Translations under genes and position numbers: made by a program | DNA from: Alphaproteobacteria bacterium | GTDB taxonomy: Bacteria; Pseudomonadota; Alphaproteobacteria; Rhizobiales; Xanthobacteraceae | Assembly: GCA_021325315.1 (NCBI GenBank) | Contig: JAJPHK010000119.1 | Location: 1-44,272 of the forward strand | Direction: 5' to 3' | DNA length: 44,272 nt | In this document: in pieces, positions 29,173 to 38,701 of the stretch | Position numbering within the stretch: the stretch's first letter is position 1 | Layout of the letters: each line of letters starts with the position of its first letter | Notes under the pieces: generated by a model | What the model was told of the DNA's origin: nothing | Databases searched by the model: none | The model's input: only the letters and a program-made list of their open reading frames with translations

Positions 29173-31059
29173 ATGGCCGATACTCCGTCGCTTGTCGTTC
29201 AGCTCAGTGCGCAGCTCGATCGTTTCGAGCGCGATCTGAATCGTGCCGGCGATCTTGTCGACCGTTCGATCGGCGACATGGAGCGGAAATTCAACAGCTT
29301 CAATCCCTCGCTCTCGGGTCTCTTGAACAACAGCGTGCTGACGAAAGTGATCGGCGGGCTGTCGTTCGGCGCGCTCGTCGACCACATGAAGCAGGCGGTG
29401 GACCAGGCGGCGAAGCTGGGAGAGCAGGCACAAAAGCTCGGCGTCAGCACGGATTTCCTACAGACGCTGCAGATACAGGCGAAGGGAGTGGGTGCCGATA
29501 TCGAATCCGCGGCGCTCGCGCTGCAAAAGTTCAATCAGAACGTCTCCGAGGCGGCGCGCGGGCAGGGCGATCTCTTGCCCATACTGCGTGCGAATGGCGT
29601 TGCGCTTCGCGATTCCTCGGGCCAGCTACGCGGCACGGAGGATCTCTATCGCGCCTATATCGACCTGATTAAGAACGCGAAGAACCAGCAAGACGCAACG
29701 AATCTTTCGGTCATTGCATTCGGCAAAGCGGCGGGCCCGGATCTCCTGAACGCGCTGCGGCAGGGGCATGAGGGAATCAACAAAACCGGGCAAGACGCGG
29801 TCGCGCTCGGACAGATCCTCGATCGCGAATTCATCCAGAAGGCCCAGGAGATCCAGAAGCAATGGGATCAGACCGGGCTTGTCATTTCCACAAGACTAAA
29901 GGGAATGTTCATTGATGCCGCGGGCGAAATTCAGGAATTCGTTTCGCGGCTGAAAGATCTGTTCAACAACTCGATCGGAACGCCAACACCGGAATCCTTG
30001 ATCAGAGGGATAGCCAATTTAAGACGAGAAATCGATCTCCTTACCCGCGAAGCCGGAAGGGCTAATCCGGCCTTTGCCGCCGTAATCGAGGGCAATATCG
30101 AATCCTTGCAAAAGGATCTCGATGATCTGATCGCGAAATATCGCTCGCTTACGGGAAAGAATCCGCCAACCCCGATTACCGTTCCAGTCGGGACGCCTGC
30201 GGGTTCGACAGGGAACGGATCGACGATCGTTCCGGATGCGGAAAATGCGGTCGACAAGTCGATCAGGGTAATTCAGAAGCGGCAGGCGGCACTCGAAGCC
30301 GAATCCGCAACCATCGCGCAATCGGTCTATCAGCAAGAGCTCTACAGAACGCAGCTCGAGCTCGAGGCGGTTGCGAAGTCGAACGACATCCCGATCACGG
30401 ATGCCCTTCGCGCCAGGATCGACGAGGTCGCGGCTTCCTATGCACGCGCGGCGCAAGCGACGGCGCTCGCGAAGCAGCAATTCCAGCAACAGCAGGAGCT
30501 TCTCCGCTTCGCCGGCGATCAGCTGATCACGTTCCTGAATAGCGCCGATACCTGGTCGGGAAAAGCGACGCAGTCGCTGCAGAAGCTCGGTCTCGCGATC
30601 TTCCAGGCCGCGCAGCAGGCGCTCCTTTTGGGCTCCGGCCCGCTAGCGGGATTGTTTGGCACCGCGTCGACGACACCGGGAGCAGTAGGCGGCATTCTCG
30701 GGCAGCTCTTCGGCGCCGGCAAGACGGCGGCCGCAGGCGTCACGGATCCGTGGGAGGGGATCGTTCCAGGCCGTGCCGAGGGCGGATCGGTCGAAGCCGG
30801 GAAGCCGTATCTTGTCGGCGAGAAGCGGCCGGAGATCTTCGTGCCGTCGGCGAGCGGCATGATCATTCCGCAGATCGCGGGCGGCGCCGGTACTCAAGTC
30901 AACATCAACAATTATTCGGGCGAACAGACGCAGGTGAATCGCTCGAAGGGGCCTGACGGCCGCGAAATGATCGATGTCGTGATCGGCGAATGGAAAAAAC
31001 GGGCGAGCCGCGGCGAGTTCAAAACCGTGGGCGTCGGCACGCCGCAGACGAGGCGATAA
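29173..31059 (+). CDS. Tail tape measure protein
   Basis: A 628-residue protein whose length sets tail length. Starts MADTPSLVVQLSAQLDRFER with repeated helices; NNSVLTKVIGGLSFGALVDH and GPDLLNALRQGHEG are typical of tail length tape measure domains. Hydrophobic GPLAGLFGTASTTPGAVGG near 495-520, and the conserved C-terminal GGSVEAGKPYLVGEKRPEIF plus VPSASGMIIP region. GAGGGAAAT precedes the ATG; an upstream in-frame ATG overlaps the chaperone and is not used. Confidence 0.92.
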   Translation: MADTPSLVVQLSAQLDRFERDLNRAGDLVDRSIGDMERKFNSFNPSLSGLLNNSVLTKVIGGLSFGALVDHMKQAVDQAAKLGEQAQKLGVSTDFLQTLQIQAKGVGADIESAALALQKFNQNVSEAARGQGDLLPILRANGVALRDSSGQLRGTEDLYRAYIDLIKNAKNQQDATNLSVIAFGKAAGPDLLNALRQGHEGINKTGQDAVALGQILDREFIQKAQEIQKQWDQTGLVISTRLKGMFIDAAGEIQEFVSRLKDLFNNSIGTPTPESLIRGIANLRREIDLLTREAGRANPAFAAVIEGNIESLQKDLDDLIAKYRSLTGKNPPTPITVPVGTPAGSTGNGSTIVPDAENAVDKSIRVIQKRQAALEAESATIAQSVYQQELYRTQLELEAVAKSNDIPITDALRARIDEVAASYARAAQATALAKQQFQQQQELLRFAGDQLITFLNSADTWSGKATQSLQKLGLAIFQAAQQALLLGSGPLAGLFGTASTTPGAVGGILGQLFGAGKTAAAGVTDPWEGIVPGRAEGGSVEAGKPYLVGEKRPEIFVPSASGMIIPQIAGGAGTQVNINNYSGEQTQVNRSKGPDGREMIDVVIGEWKKRASRGEFKTVGVGTPQTRR

Positions 31060-31413
31060 ATGGCGATCACCTGGCCCACAAATGTTTGCTGGATGCCGCA
31101 ACCGGGCACCTTCACGGAAACACCGGTTCCTTCCAAGGCGACCTATCCGGTCGAGGCGGGGCCGGCGAAGAATCGCGCGCGGACGACGGCGCTCTGCTTC
31201 AACAACGAATGGACGATCGTGCTCGACAACGTGTCGCGGCAAGCCTTGCTCGATTTCTACCGGAACGATCTGAAGAACGGCACGCTCTCGTGGGAAAAAG
31301 CGCACCCCTACGACGGCGACGTTCGCTCCTGGCAATTCGCGGATGAGCCGCAATTTGCCGCGTATTCGCCGAAGAAATTCACGGCCAAGCTCTCGCTGAT
31401 GCAGCTGCCATAA
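31060..31413 (+). CDS. Minor tail protein
   Basis: A 117-residue beta-rich protein. FTETPVPSKATYPVEAGPAK, WTIVLDNVSRQALLDFYRND and AKLSLMQLP fit the small minor tail protein found after the tape measure in lambda-like and GTA-like tails (gpM-like position). ATG directly follows the tape-measure stop. No exact family named. Confidence 0.75.
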   Translation: MAITWPTNVCWMPQPGTFTETPVPSKATYPVEAGPAKNRARTTALCFNNEWTIVLDNVSRQALLDFYRNDLKNGTLSWEKAHPYDGDVRSWQFADEPQFAAYSPKKFTAKLSLMQLP

Positions 31414-31922
31414 TGCCCCGCATCGTCTCGACCGAATTCCGCCGCGCAGCCGAGGCCCGCGAGAGCGGCGACGTCTTTCTGGAGTTCATCCGCATCTCGC
31501 ACGACGCGCTTTCCGATGATATACGCTGCGTGAACGATATCGTCGATTTCATGTATGCGGGCGAGCTCTATGCAGGGTGCCCGTTCTCGCTTTCGCTCTT
31601 GACCGACACCGATCAGCCGCCGCGCGCGAAAATCACGGTGCAGAATGTGGATCGACGGATCGGCGAGGCCATCCAGGCGATCGACGACGCGCCGAATCTG
31701 GAAATTCTGGTGATGTCCTCGGCCGACTTCGATCTGTCGGTAAAGCCGCGGACGCCGATCGGCACGCCGACGGTCGAATATGCGGCGCGCTTCCTGCGGC
31801 TCGAAAACGTCGAGGTCGACGCCATGACCGTGTCGGCGGATATCGCCTCCTGGGACTTTACGCAGGAACCGTGGCCGGCAATCCGGGCAACCAAGGGAAG
31901 GCTTCCCGGCCTGTTTCGCTGA
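31413..31922 (+). CDS. Minor tail protein, DUF1833
   Basis: A 169-residue DUF1833 protein: FLEFIRISHDALSDDIRCVN, YAGCPFSLSLLTDTDQPP, AKITVQNVDRRIGEAIQA and DFTQEPWPAIRATKGRLPG, the last being typical of the family. Occupies the gpL-like position in the tail tip. TAATG and TGATG overlaps bind it to neighbours. Confidence 0.92.
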   Translation: MPRIVSTEFRRAAEARESGDVFLEFIRISHDALSDDIRCVNDIVDFMYAGELYAGCPFSLSLLTDTDQPPRAKITVQNVDRRIGEAIQAIDDAPNLEILVMSSADFDLSVKPRTPIGTPTVEYAARFLRLENVEVDAMTVSADIASWDFTQEPWPAIRATKGRLPGLFR

Positions 31923-32365
31923 TGCACTGGACCGCGCGCTATGTCGGCCTGCCTTATGTCGACGGGGGCCGGGATCGCTTCGGCGTGGATTGCTGGGGCC
32001 TCGTCTATCTAGCATTTCCGGCCGAGGCCGGCATTGCGGTGCCGTCCTATGGCGAAATTGCCGCGACCGAGCTCGTCGCGATCGCGCGCGAGATCAGGTC
32101 GGCGAAGGAAAACGGCACCTGGCTTCCCGCGATCGGCGCGCCGCGCGACTTCGATCTTGTGCTGATGGCCGGCGACCGCGTGCGCGATCCGGAGCGCACG
32201 CAGGAGACGCGGGTCGATCTGCATATCGGTTTGTGCGCGATGATATCCGGGGAGCAGCGCATACTGCACGTCGAGAGAAAAACGCACACGGTATGCGTGC
32301 CGGTTGAACATCCATCGGTGCGGAACCGCATCCGGGAATATTGGCGGCATCGGGAGCTCGCATGA
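31922..32365 (+). CDS. NlpC/P60-family tail peptidase
   Basis: A 147-residue protein with the cysteine peptidase site RFGVDCWGLVYL (Cys24) and partner histidine in DLHIGLCAM (His101). In the gpK-like tail-tip position it cuts peptidoglycan peptides during DNA injection or assists tail assembly. FDLVLMAGDRVRD and ILHVERK strands complete the fold. Coupled to DUF1833 and TipJ genes. Confidence 0.92.
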   Translation: MHWTARYVGLPYVDGGRDRFGVDCWGLVYLAFPAEAGIAVPSYGEIAATELVAIAREIRSAKENGTWLPAIGAPRDFDLVLMAGDRVRDPERTQETRVDLHIGLCAMISGEQRILHVERKTHTVCVPVEHPSVRNRIREYWRHRELA

Positions 32366-35094
32366 CCAGGCCCTTGCAGCATCCGCTCAACGGGGTATCG
32401 CTCGCCTGGCGCGAGCGGCCTTTTTCGGGCGCGTGCCATCATCAGGTGATCGAGCCTGGAAAGACGATCGCCGAAATCGTGGCGCTTGTGCCGCCATATC
32501 GGCTGCAGTCGGATTTCAAAACCCGCGGCATCGTCTGCATCAATGGCGAGGTTGTGCCGCGCGAGATGTGGCGCTTTGTCAGGCCGCGCGCGGGCACGGC
32601 TGCGCGTCCGATCGCCGTCACGCTGCATTATCCGCTCGCGTCGAGCGGCCGGAGCGGCGGATCGCGCAAGAATCCGCTCTCCACGATCCTGTCGATCGGC
32701 CTTCTGGTCGGCACATTCTGGGTGGCGGGCGGCGGCCTCGGCTTCATCAGTTCCGAATTCCTCGGCGCGGGTACTTTAGGAGCGCGCATCGCCGCGGCCG
32801 GCCTTGCGATCGCAGGCTCGCTCGCGGTCAATGCGCTTTCCCCGCCGCCGTCGCAGCCGGGCGCGAATTCAGGGGCGGACGATAATACGAAAGAAGGCGC
32901 AAGCCTGGACGACAACATCATCGCGCCGGGCGGCTCCATTCCGCGCGTACTCGGCACGCATCGCGTCTATCCGCCCTTCGCCTGCGAGTCCTTGATCGAG
33001 ATCATCGACGACGACGAGCAGATCGAGGCGGTCATGGTGCTCGCCGGCAAGCATCAGCTCGAAGATATCCGGCTCGGCACGGTGCCGGTCGAGAACCTGC
33101 CGGATATCGGGACGGAAATCCGGCAGGGCTTCCAGACGGATTTGCCGCTCACGCTGGTCACCCGGCAAGGACGCACCGATGCGCCGCAGCTCACGCTATC
33201 GCAGCATGTGCTCGACGCGGACGATGCGGGTAAGCTCGACGATCAGGCCAACCCTGCAAACAGCCTGCCGCAGTTTCACACGCTGGTCTCGCGCAATTCG
33301 CCGGACGAGATCTGGCTGCATGTCCTTTTCCCGGAGGGATTGTTTAACGGCGACAGCGTTTCCGATGTGATCACGACGCCATTTCGCCTGCGCATCAGGA
33401 AAAAGGGCGATACCGGCTGGATCAATCTTCCCGAGGTGCATTTCGCGGGCCGGAAGGCGGCGCCTTTCCAGAAGGCGATCAAGATCCTTTGGGCGCCGGC
33501 GCCGCCGAGGCCGCAGCCCGCGCTGCACGACGGAGCGGTTGTCGCCTTCACGACGACAAAGGAGAATCTGGCGCTCACCCCGCCGCAGCAAAGCTATACC
33601 GCGCATCCCTATTTCATCGGGGCGTCCGGGCAGGACTTCTATGATGCGAATACCTATACCACGGCGAAGCTTCAGAATGTCGCGCTGTTTTACGATCGCG
33701 CGGAATTCTATCTTGATGCCGCTGTCTTCCCGAAAGGCATCTATGAAGTAGAGATCGAGCGCGGGTATTCTTATCGGGAATCGAATTTCAATCGCTTGGC
33801 TTACACGCTCGGCGGCACGATCCTCGATCTCTTTTCCTACCGGATGTCCGGCGGCGTCGCGGTTCCGCCGTCGAACCTTTCGAATATTCACAACAAGGCG
33901 GTCATTACCCGTTTCAGTTCGGTCTGGAACGAAAACCCGGTGCCGGGCCGAGGCTTCACGCAGATCGCGTTGAAGGCAAAAAATCGCCGGATCGAGCAGC
34001 TTTCGGCGCTCGCCTCCGGGCTCGTCTATGACTGGAATCCTGTCACGCAGGCCTGGGATCAGCTCAAGGTGTCGAGCAATCCGGCGACCGTCTTTCGCGA
34101 CGTGCTCACGGGCACCGAGAATGCCGATCAGATTCCGGCCGACCTGATCGAGGATCTGACCGGGTGGCGTCAGCGCTGCATCGACAAGAATTACACGGTG
34201 AACGCCGTCTGCGAGGGCATGAATGTTGCCGACGTGCTCCTGCTTGTCGCCGCGGCGGGCTATGCGCGTCCGCGCTTTTCCGAGAAATGGGGCGTCGTCG
34301 AGGATCGCGACCGTTCGGCGGAGTCGCCGGTCCAGATCTTCACGCCGGTCAATCTCGGCTCGTTCAAGTGGACGAAAGCGTTCCCGAAACGGCCGCATGG
34401 CATCCGCGCGAAATTCCGCAACAAGGATCTCGATTATCAGGACGACGAGATTATCGTGCCGACGTCCGGCTTCGACGCCGAGGCGGCCTCGCGGCTCGAG
34501 GAAATCAATTATCCGGGCTTCGTCGACGTGGCGGATGTCGCGGCGCGCGCGTCGTTCGACTACCGGCAATCGATCAAGCGCGGCACGTTTTATCTCGGCG
34601 AGGCGGACGCCGAGGCGATCGTCTGCACGCGGGGCGATCTCGTCGGCCTGCAGCACGATACGCTGCATCACCAGGCGGGCTTCGCGCGCATCAAGCAAGT
34701 GCTGCGCGACAACATCGATCCGACGCAGGTCACGGGCCTCGTGCTCGACGCGAAGGTGCCGGCCGGCGCAAGCGATTTCTTTGCCGATCCGGATTTCTTC
34801 GCCGGCCCGGATTTCTTCGCCGATGTTCCCGCCGGCGCCGTTGTCCGGCTCGACGACGGCTCGAACGTAACGAAGCAGATTTCGGCGGCCGGGGCCGAAT
34901 CCGAAACGATCGAATTCGACGATCCGATCACGGACGATCCCGACGCGCCGCTCGTGGTGCCGGGCCAGATCGTCGCGACGGGTCCGGTCGAAAGCGAAAT
35001 CAAGCGGGCGCTCGTACTGGATATGACTCCGCGCGAGGGCCAGATCTTCCAGCTCACCTTTGTCGACGAAGCCCCGGAGCTTTTCGCCGCATGA
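32362..35094 (+). CDS. Tail tip attachment protein J (TipJ-like, host specificity)
   Basis: A 910-residue central tail-tip protein. N-terminus binds the tail (LQHPLNGVSLAWRERPFSGA), a hydrophobic stretch lies near 110-150 (STILSIGLLVGTFWVAGG), then IPRVLGTHRVYPPFACES and the gpJ-like core (RPRFSEKWGVVEDRDRS, FPKRPHGIRAKFRNKDLDYQ, HHQAGFARIKQVLRDNIDP). Around residue 805 is a short repeat DFFADPDFFAGPDFFADVP. It forms the tip cone and channels host contact. No separate DGR repeat is in this gene. Confidence 0.92.
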   Translation: MTRPLQHPLNGVSLAWRERPFSGACHHQVIEPGKTIAEIVALVPPYRLQSDFKTRGIVCINGEVVPREMWRFVRPRAGTAARPIAVTLHYPLASSGRSGGSRKNPLSTILSIGLLVGTFWVAGGGLGFISSEFLGAGTLGARIAAAGLAIAGSLAVNALSPPPSQPGANSGADDNTKEGASLDDNIIAPGGSIPRVLGTHRVYPPFACESLIEIIDDDEQIEAVMVLAGKHQLEDIRLGTVPVENLPDIGTEIRQGFQTDLPLTLVTRQGRTDAPQLTLSQHVLDADDAGKLDDQANPANSLPQFHTLVSRNSPDEIWLHVLFPEGLFNGDSVSDVITTPFRLRIRKKGDTGWINLPEVHFAGRKAAPFQKAIKILWAPAPPRPQPALHDGAVVAFTTTKENLALTPPQQSYTAHPYFIGASGQDFYDANTYTTAKLQNVALFYDRAEFYLDAAVFPKGIYEVEIERGYSYRESNFNRLAYTLGGTILDLFSYRMSGGVAVPPSNLSNIHNKAVITRFSSVWNENPVPGRGFTQIALKAKNRRIEQLSALASGLVYDWNPVTQAWDQLKVSSNPATVFRDVLTGTENADQIPADLIEDLTGWRQRCIDKNYTVNAVCEGMNVADVLLLVAAAGYARPRFSEKWGVVEDRDRSAESPVQIFTPVNLGSFKWTKAFPKRPHGIRAKFRNKDLDYQDDEIIVPTSGFDAEAASRLEEINYPGFVDVADVAARASFDYRQSIKRGTFYLGEADAEAIVCTRGDLVGLQHDTLHHQAGFARIKQVLRDNIDPTQVTGLVLDAKVPAGASDFFADPDFFAGPDFFADVPAGAVVRLDDGSNVTKQISAAGAESETIEFDDPITDDPDAPLVVPGQIVATGPVESEIKRALVLDMTPREGQIFQLTFVDEAPELFAA

Positions 35095-35828
35095 CTACAG
35101 AAGTTCGCCGGCGCCTTCCCTCTACAGCCGAAGGGACAGCCGCTCTCGCCGTAAACAAATACGATGAGGCCGATCTCGTCTCGAACAGCGTGAAGGCGCT
35201 GTGGGACCGCTCAATCTGCCTCCTCACCAATGTTGGCGGAACGAATAACGAGATCACGGCGCGTTGCGATCCGGCGGTTACGGCGCTCGCCGAAACCATG
35301 TCGTTTCTTATCGTGCCGGCGCTGGGCAATACCGGCCCGGCCGAACTTACGATTTACGACAAGAACGGGCTCAACCCGATCGGGCCGTTTGCGGTCAAGA
35401 CGGGAAACGGAAACGATTTGATAGCGGGCCAGTTCAATACCGGCACGCTCTACATGCTCGCGCATTTCTCCGGCGAATTGCGCATCCTGGCATTCGATGC
35501 GAACGCGCTCTCAAGCCTGCTTCCGTCGCGGGAATATACGGGAAGCGCCGATCTTGTGATGGATCCGCGGGATACGCAGATCGAGATCAATCCGGCCGCC
35601 GCATCGCCCGCAAATGCATTCCTGCCGCGCCTCTCTGAAATCGCCTCGAAGGTCACGATTGCGGACATGGCGGCGCGCTTCAAAGCGAACAATCTCACGA
35701 TTCACGTGCATGCGGACGATGCCGGCACGCAGGCGCTCCTCGGCGGAGACATCTTCGTGATGGACGGCAATTACCAGGCGCAGACCTTCAGGCCGAATTT
35801 CAACAGGACGAAATGGGTGGTGATATGA
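35091..35828 (+). CDS. Tail-associated protein between TipJ and tailspike
   Basis: A 245-residue unrecognised protein. ADLVSNSVKALWDRSICLLT, TNNEITARCDPAVTALAETM, SFLIVPALGNTGPAELTIYD and GPFAVKTGNGNDLIAGQFNT resemble tail-fibre/baseplate accessory proteins that carry GNTGP-type loops. Position ATGA-coupled to TipJ and tailspike suggests a fibre adaptor or attachment protein. Confidence 0.7.
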   Translation: MTTEVRRRLPSTAEGTAALAVNKYDEADLVSNSVKALWDRSICLLTNVGGTNNEITARCDPAVTALAETMSFLIVPALGNTGPAELTIYDKNGLNPIGPFAVKTGNGNDLIAGQFNTGTLYMLAHFSGELRILAFDANALSSLLPSREYTGSADLVMDPRDTQIEINPAAASPANAFLPRLSEIASKVTIADMAARFKANNLTIHVHADDAGTQALLGGDIFVMDGNYQAQTFRPNFNRTKWVVI

Positions 35829-37537
35829 TGCATCGGAAAAACCGGCTTCTGCGGGCCGCGCTGGCGGCCTTTTTTATTGCCCTTGCCTTCGGCGCGCTCG
35901 CGCAGAGCTTCCAGGGGACGAGCCCGCTTCCGCAGTCGCGCGGCGGAACGGGCAAGACCAATGCATCGGATTATTTTGACGCCGCCTTCTGCACGACGAA
36001 CGGAAAGATCGTCAAACGCGTCGGCGGGCAATGGGTTTGCGCCGATGACGGCGTTGTCGCCTCGCAGCTCGATTCCGCCTTCTGCTCCACGGTCGGCTAT
36101 CTGATCGCGCGCACCACGGGCGGGTGGGTCTGCTCGAACTCCATGCCCGCGCCCATCACCTGGTTCGGCGCGGTGGGAGACGATGCGACAGACAATTGCA
36201 CCGCTATCGGAAACGCGATCGCCAGCGGCGCAAAATATGTCCTCGTGCCTGGGGGCACGTTCCGCACGAGCTGCGGTTTTACCCTCAATGTCGCTCAAAC
36301 GGTCGGCGGCCTGAACGAATATTCGTCCGTTATCAAGATCACATCGGCAACGCTCGATCTGTTCACGATGCCGAATCTCAACAGCGTGGTCGAGAGACTG
36401 CTCGTCACCTCTTCGGTCACGCGCACGGCGGGCTGCTACTTCAGGATCACCGGCTCCTCGAATGAAGTGCGCGACGTTGCCGCCACGAATTATTTTTGCC
36501 TGGCGGATTATTCCGGAGCCAGCCCCGCAAACAGCATCATCCAGCCGAAGCTTCTGCGTATTCACGCCTTCACGAACGTGGGCGGAGCGGGCTCCTACGC
36601 CGTCCGGTTCCAGAATTATTCCAGCCCGATCATTGAAGATGCGATGTTCGCGGGCGTCGGAGGAACGCAGCCCGAGAAATGCTTTATCATTGGCGACGGC
36701 GACACGATCCTGATCGATATTATTCATTGCGTCGGTCACGGGCTCGGACTGAGCATTGAGCCTACGGGTGGAAATTTCGCCGGCGCGATTTTCGTATCGA
36801 ATTGTTTGTTCGACAGCACAAATGGAAGCAGTGTCGACGCTGCAAAAATCAATGTTCCGAATGCAGCGAGTGTCATCACGGCCGCATTCACGAATTGCAG
36901 TTTCTCGAATTCCACTGGAGCGACATCGAACGGCTTTAAGACCGCCACGGCCGGCACAGGGTCCATCGACGGGCTGTTTTTCACGAATAGCGTCTTTAAT
37001 CACAACACGGCGAATGGCGCCGACCTTCGCGGCGCTGTAACGAATATCCATATTCAAGGCGGATGCGCGGCAGGAAATACACTCAGCGGTTATGCATTCG
37101 GCACAGGCAATGCGAAATTTACCGTGCATGGTGTTACCGCTGGCCCGTGCGGTGGGTTCGGAGGGAATGGATCGATAGGAATCAATGTCGTCGGAGGAAG
37201 CACGGCCTCCGACTTTGACATATCGGGAAACAATGTAAGCGGTAATACGAGCGTTGGGGTTTTCGATGGATCGTCCGGAGCCAATCGGAAGATTCATGAC
37301 AATACAGGATTCAATCCCGTCGGGGGCGCTTCAATTACGGTCGGGGCGTCACCTTTCACCTATACAGCCAGCTCATCGCCCGAGACGGTCTATATCCGCG
37401 GCGGTACTGTTTCGAATATAGCCACAGGCGGCCAGAACATTTTTACGGCCACAAATGCGACCGTGGAGCTGGGGCCGCTTGAAACCGTGACCGTAACCTA
37501 TTCCTCCGCGCCCACTATGGTGAAATCCGTTCACTAG
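35825..37537 (+). CDS. Beta-helix tailspike with N-terminal hydrophobic leader
   Basis: A 570-residue pectate-lyase-fold protein. ITWFGAVGDDATDNCTAIGN, then KYVLVPGGTFRTSCGF are the usual entry to a right-handed beta-helix; many short Asn/Gly-rich coils follow to the end. It may bind or cut host surface polysaccharide. Oddly, the N-terminus (RAALAAFFIALAFGALAQS) is a textbook signal peptide, which virion tail proteins normally lack. Catalytic residues not identified. Overlaps upstream gene by ATGA. Confidence 0.85.
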   Translation: MMHRKNRLLRAALAAFFIALAFGALAQSFQGTSPLPQSRGGTGKTNASDYFDAAFCTTNGKIVKRVGGQWVCADDGVVASQLDSAFCSTVGYLIARTTGGWVCSNSMPAPITWFGAVGDDATDNCTAIGNAIASGAKYVLVPGGTFRTSCGFTLNVAQTVGGLNEYSSVIKITSATLDLFTMPNLNSVVERLLVTSSVTRTAGCYFRITGSSNEVRDVAATNYFCLADYSGASPANSIIQPKLLRIHAFTNVGGAGSYAVRFQNYSSPIIEDAMFAGVGGTQPEKCFIIGDGDTILIDIIHCVGHGLGLSIEPTGGNFAGAIFVSNCLFDSTNGSSVDAAKINVPNAASVITAAFTNCSFSNSTGATSNGFKTATAGTGSIDGLFFTNSVFNHNTANGADLRGAVTNIHIQGGCAAGNTLSGYAFGTGNAKFTVHGVTAGPCGGFGGNGSIGINVVGGSTASDFDISGNNVSGNTSVGVFDGSSGANRKIHDNTGFNPVGGASITVGASPFTYTASSSPETVYIRGGTVSNIATGGQNIFTATNATVELGPLETVTVTYSSAPTMVKSVH

Positions 37538-37564
37538 GGCTAGAATCCTGCCCTGGGAGCTGGC

Positions 37565-38587
37565 ATGCAGACTTCGGGGCAGCTACAAGGAATTCAGATT
37601 CTACGGCTTGTGGCTGCATCGATGGTGCTGCTTTATCACGCCGTCTACAAATCGTGCTCGCTTGCCGGATCGGTGCCGGAATGGTGGGAGCGGATCAATT
37701 TCGGCACGATCGGCGTCTATTTGTTCTTTGTGATTTCCGGTTATGTGATCGCGCGGCAGGCCGATCGCGAAACGCCATTGCTGTTCGGCCTCCGGCGCAT
37801 CCTGCGAATTTATCCTGCCTATTTCGGCGCTCTTGTTCTGTCGATTATTTTGCTGCCGAAGTTAGCTGCGATCCGGTTCGATGTTTCATTGCTTCTCTTG
37901 CCCGGTGGCGAGCGTCAGGGATGGACGGCTATTCCGTACTGGACCCTAATTTATGAAGTGCATTTTTACTCGGTAGCCTTCCTGCTCATGCTCAATCGGG
38001 CACGGCTCTACGATATCGGCCTCGTGGTTTGGGCGGCGTTTATTTTCGTGATGAGCCTCGACTTTCCGCATCCCGCCGATCTCAAGGTCGGGCTGGAGGT
38101 TCTGTATTCGCCGCTCAGCCTTCTTTTTATCGGCGGCGCGTGTCTTGCGCGGCTGCATGATGGAAAGATTTTTCCAATCTGTGCCATCGCATTCTTCGCC
38201 GCTTGTTTCGAATGGTGGTTTAAAAGTTTCCAGATCGTGTGGGAAATCACGTTCATCATCGGAGCCCTGGCGATCATCCATGCAGCCACTTTGGTTCCGG
38301 CGACTTTGAATAGCCGTTTCTTTCGTTTGGCGGTGCGCGGCGGCGATTATTCCTATGGGCTCTATCTCACGCATTTCATTCCGATCGCCGCACTCAGCAT
38401 GGCCGGTAAGGAATGGAATCTTTGGCTCTTGATGGTGTCAATGTTCATTTTGGGCGCCGGCTTCGGCCTCGCATCGGGCGCCATGGAATATTGGGCGCAG
38501 CGAAACTACTTCCGGCCGCTCGCCCGCCGCATCGCCGGCTTGCCGCCGCGCGGAAATGTTTTTGCGGGCGATTTCATCGGCGGATGA
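37565..38587 (+). CDS. O-acyltransferase (acyltransferase 3 family)
   Basis: A 340-residue integral membrane protein with about ten hydrophobic segments. RLVAASMVLLYHAVY (His25), GTIGVYLFFVISGYVIA (48-64) and FGLRRILRIYPAYFGA are the diagnostic motifs of acyltransferase 3 (OafA/YrhL) enzymes, which acetylate O-antigen or other glycans at the inner membrane. In a prophage next to a tailspike it likely changes the surface receptor (lysogenic conversion). Good ribosome-binding site GGGAGC. Confidence 0.92.
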   Translation: MQTSGQLQGIQILRLVAASMVLLYHAVYKSCSLAGSVPEWWERINFGTIGVYLFFVISGYVIARQADRETPLLFGLRRILRIYPAYFGALVLSIILLPKLAAIRFDVSLLLLPGGERQGWTAIPYWTLIYEVHFYSVAFLLMLNRARLYDIGLVVWAAFIFVMSLDFPHPADLKVGLEVLYSPLSLLFIGGACLARLHDGKIFPICAIAFFAACFEWWFKSFQIVWEITFIIGALAIIHAATLVPATLNSRFFRLAVRGGDYSYGLYLTHFIPIAALSMAGKEWNLWLLMVSMFILGAGFGLASGAMEYWAQRNYFRPLARRIAGLPPRGNVFAGDFIGG

Positions 38588-38701
38588 TTTACGACCGCAG
38601 AATTTAACCCGTCTGACAATCTTCTGATTTTTCATAGGGCGTGAACCGCCGCCGTCGCTTTCGGGGAGCGGGCGGCATTTCAACAATCGTGGGGGAAATG
38701 C

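Noticed and set aside
33196-34698. Long antisense frame (500 codons) opposite TipJ
   Set aside because: Mirror of GC-rich codon bias; arginine-rich, no motif, no ribosome-binding site, and TipJ is certain.
35771-37297. Long antisense frame (508 codons) opposite the tailspike
   Set aside because: Composition of a shadow frame; the beta-helix protein on the plus strand is well supported.
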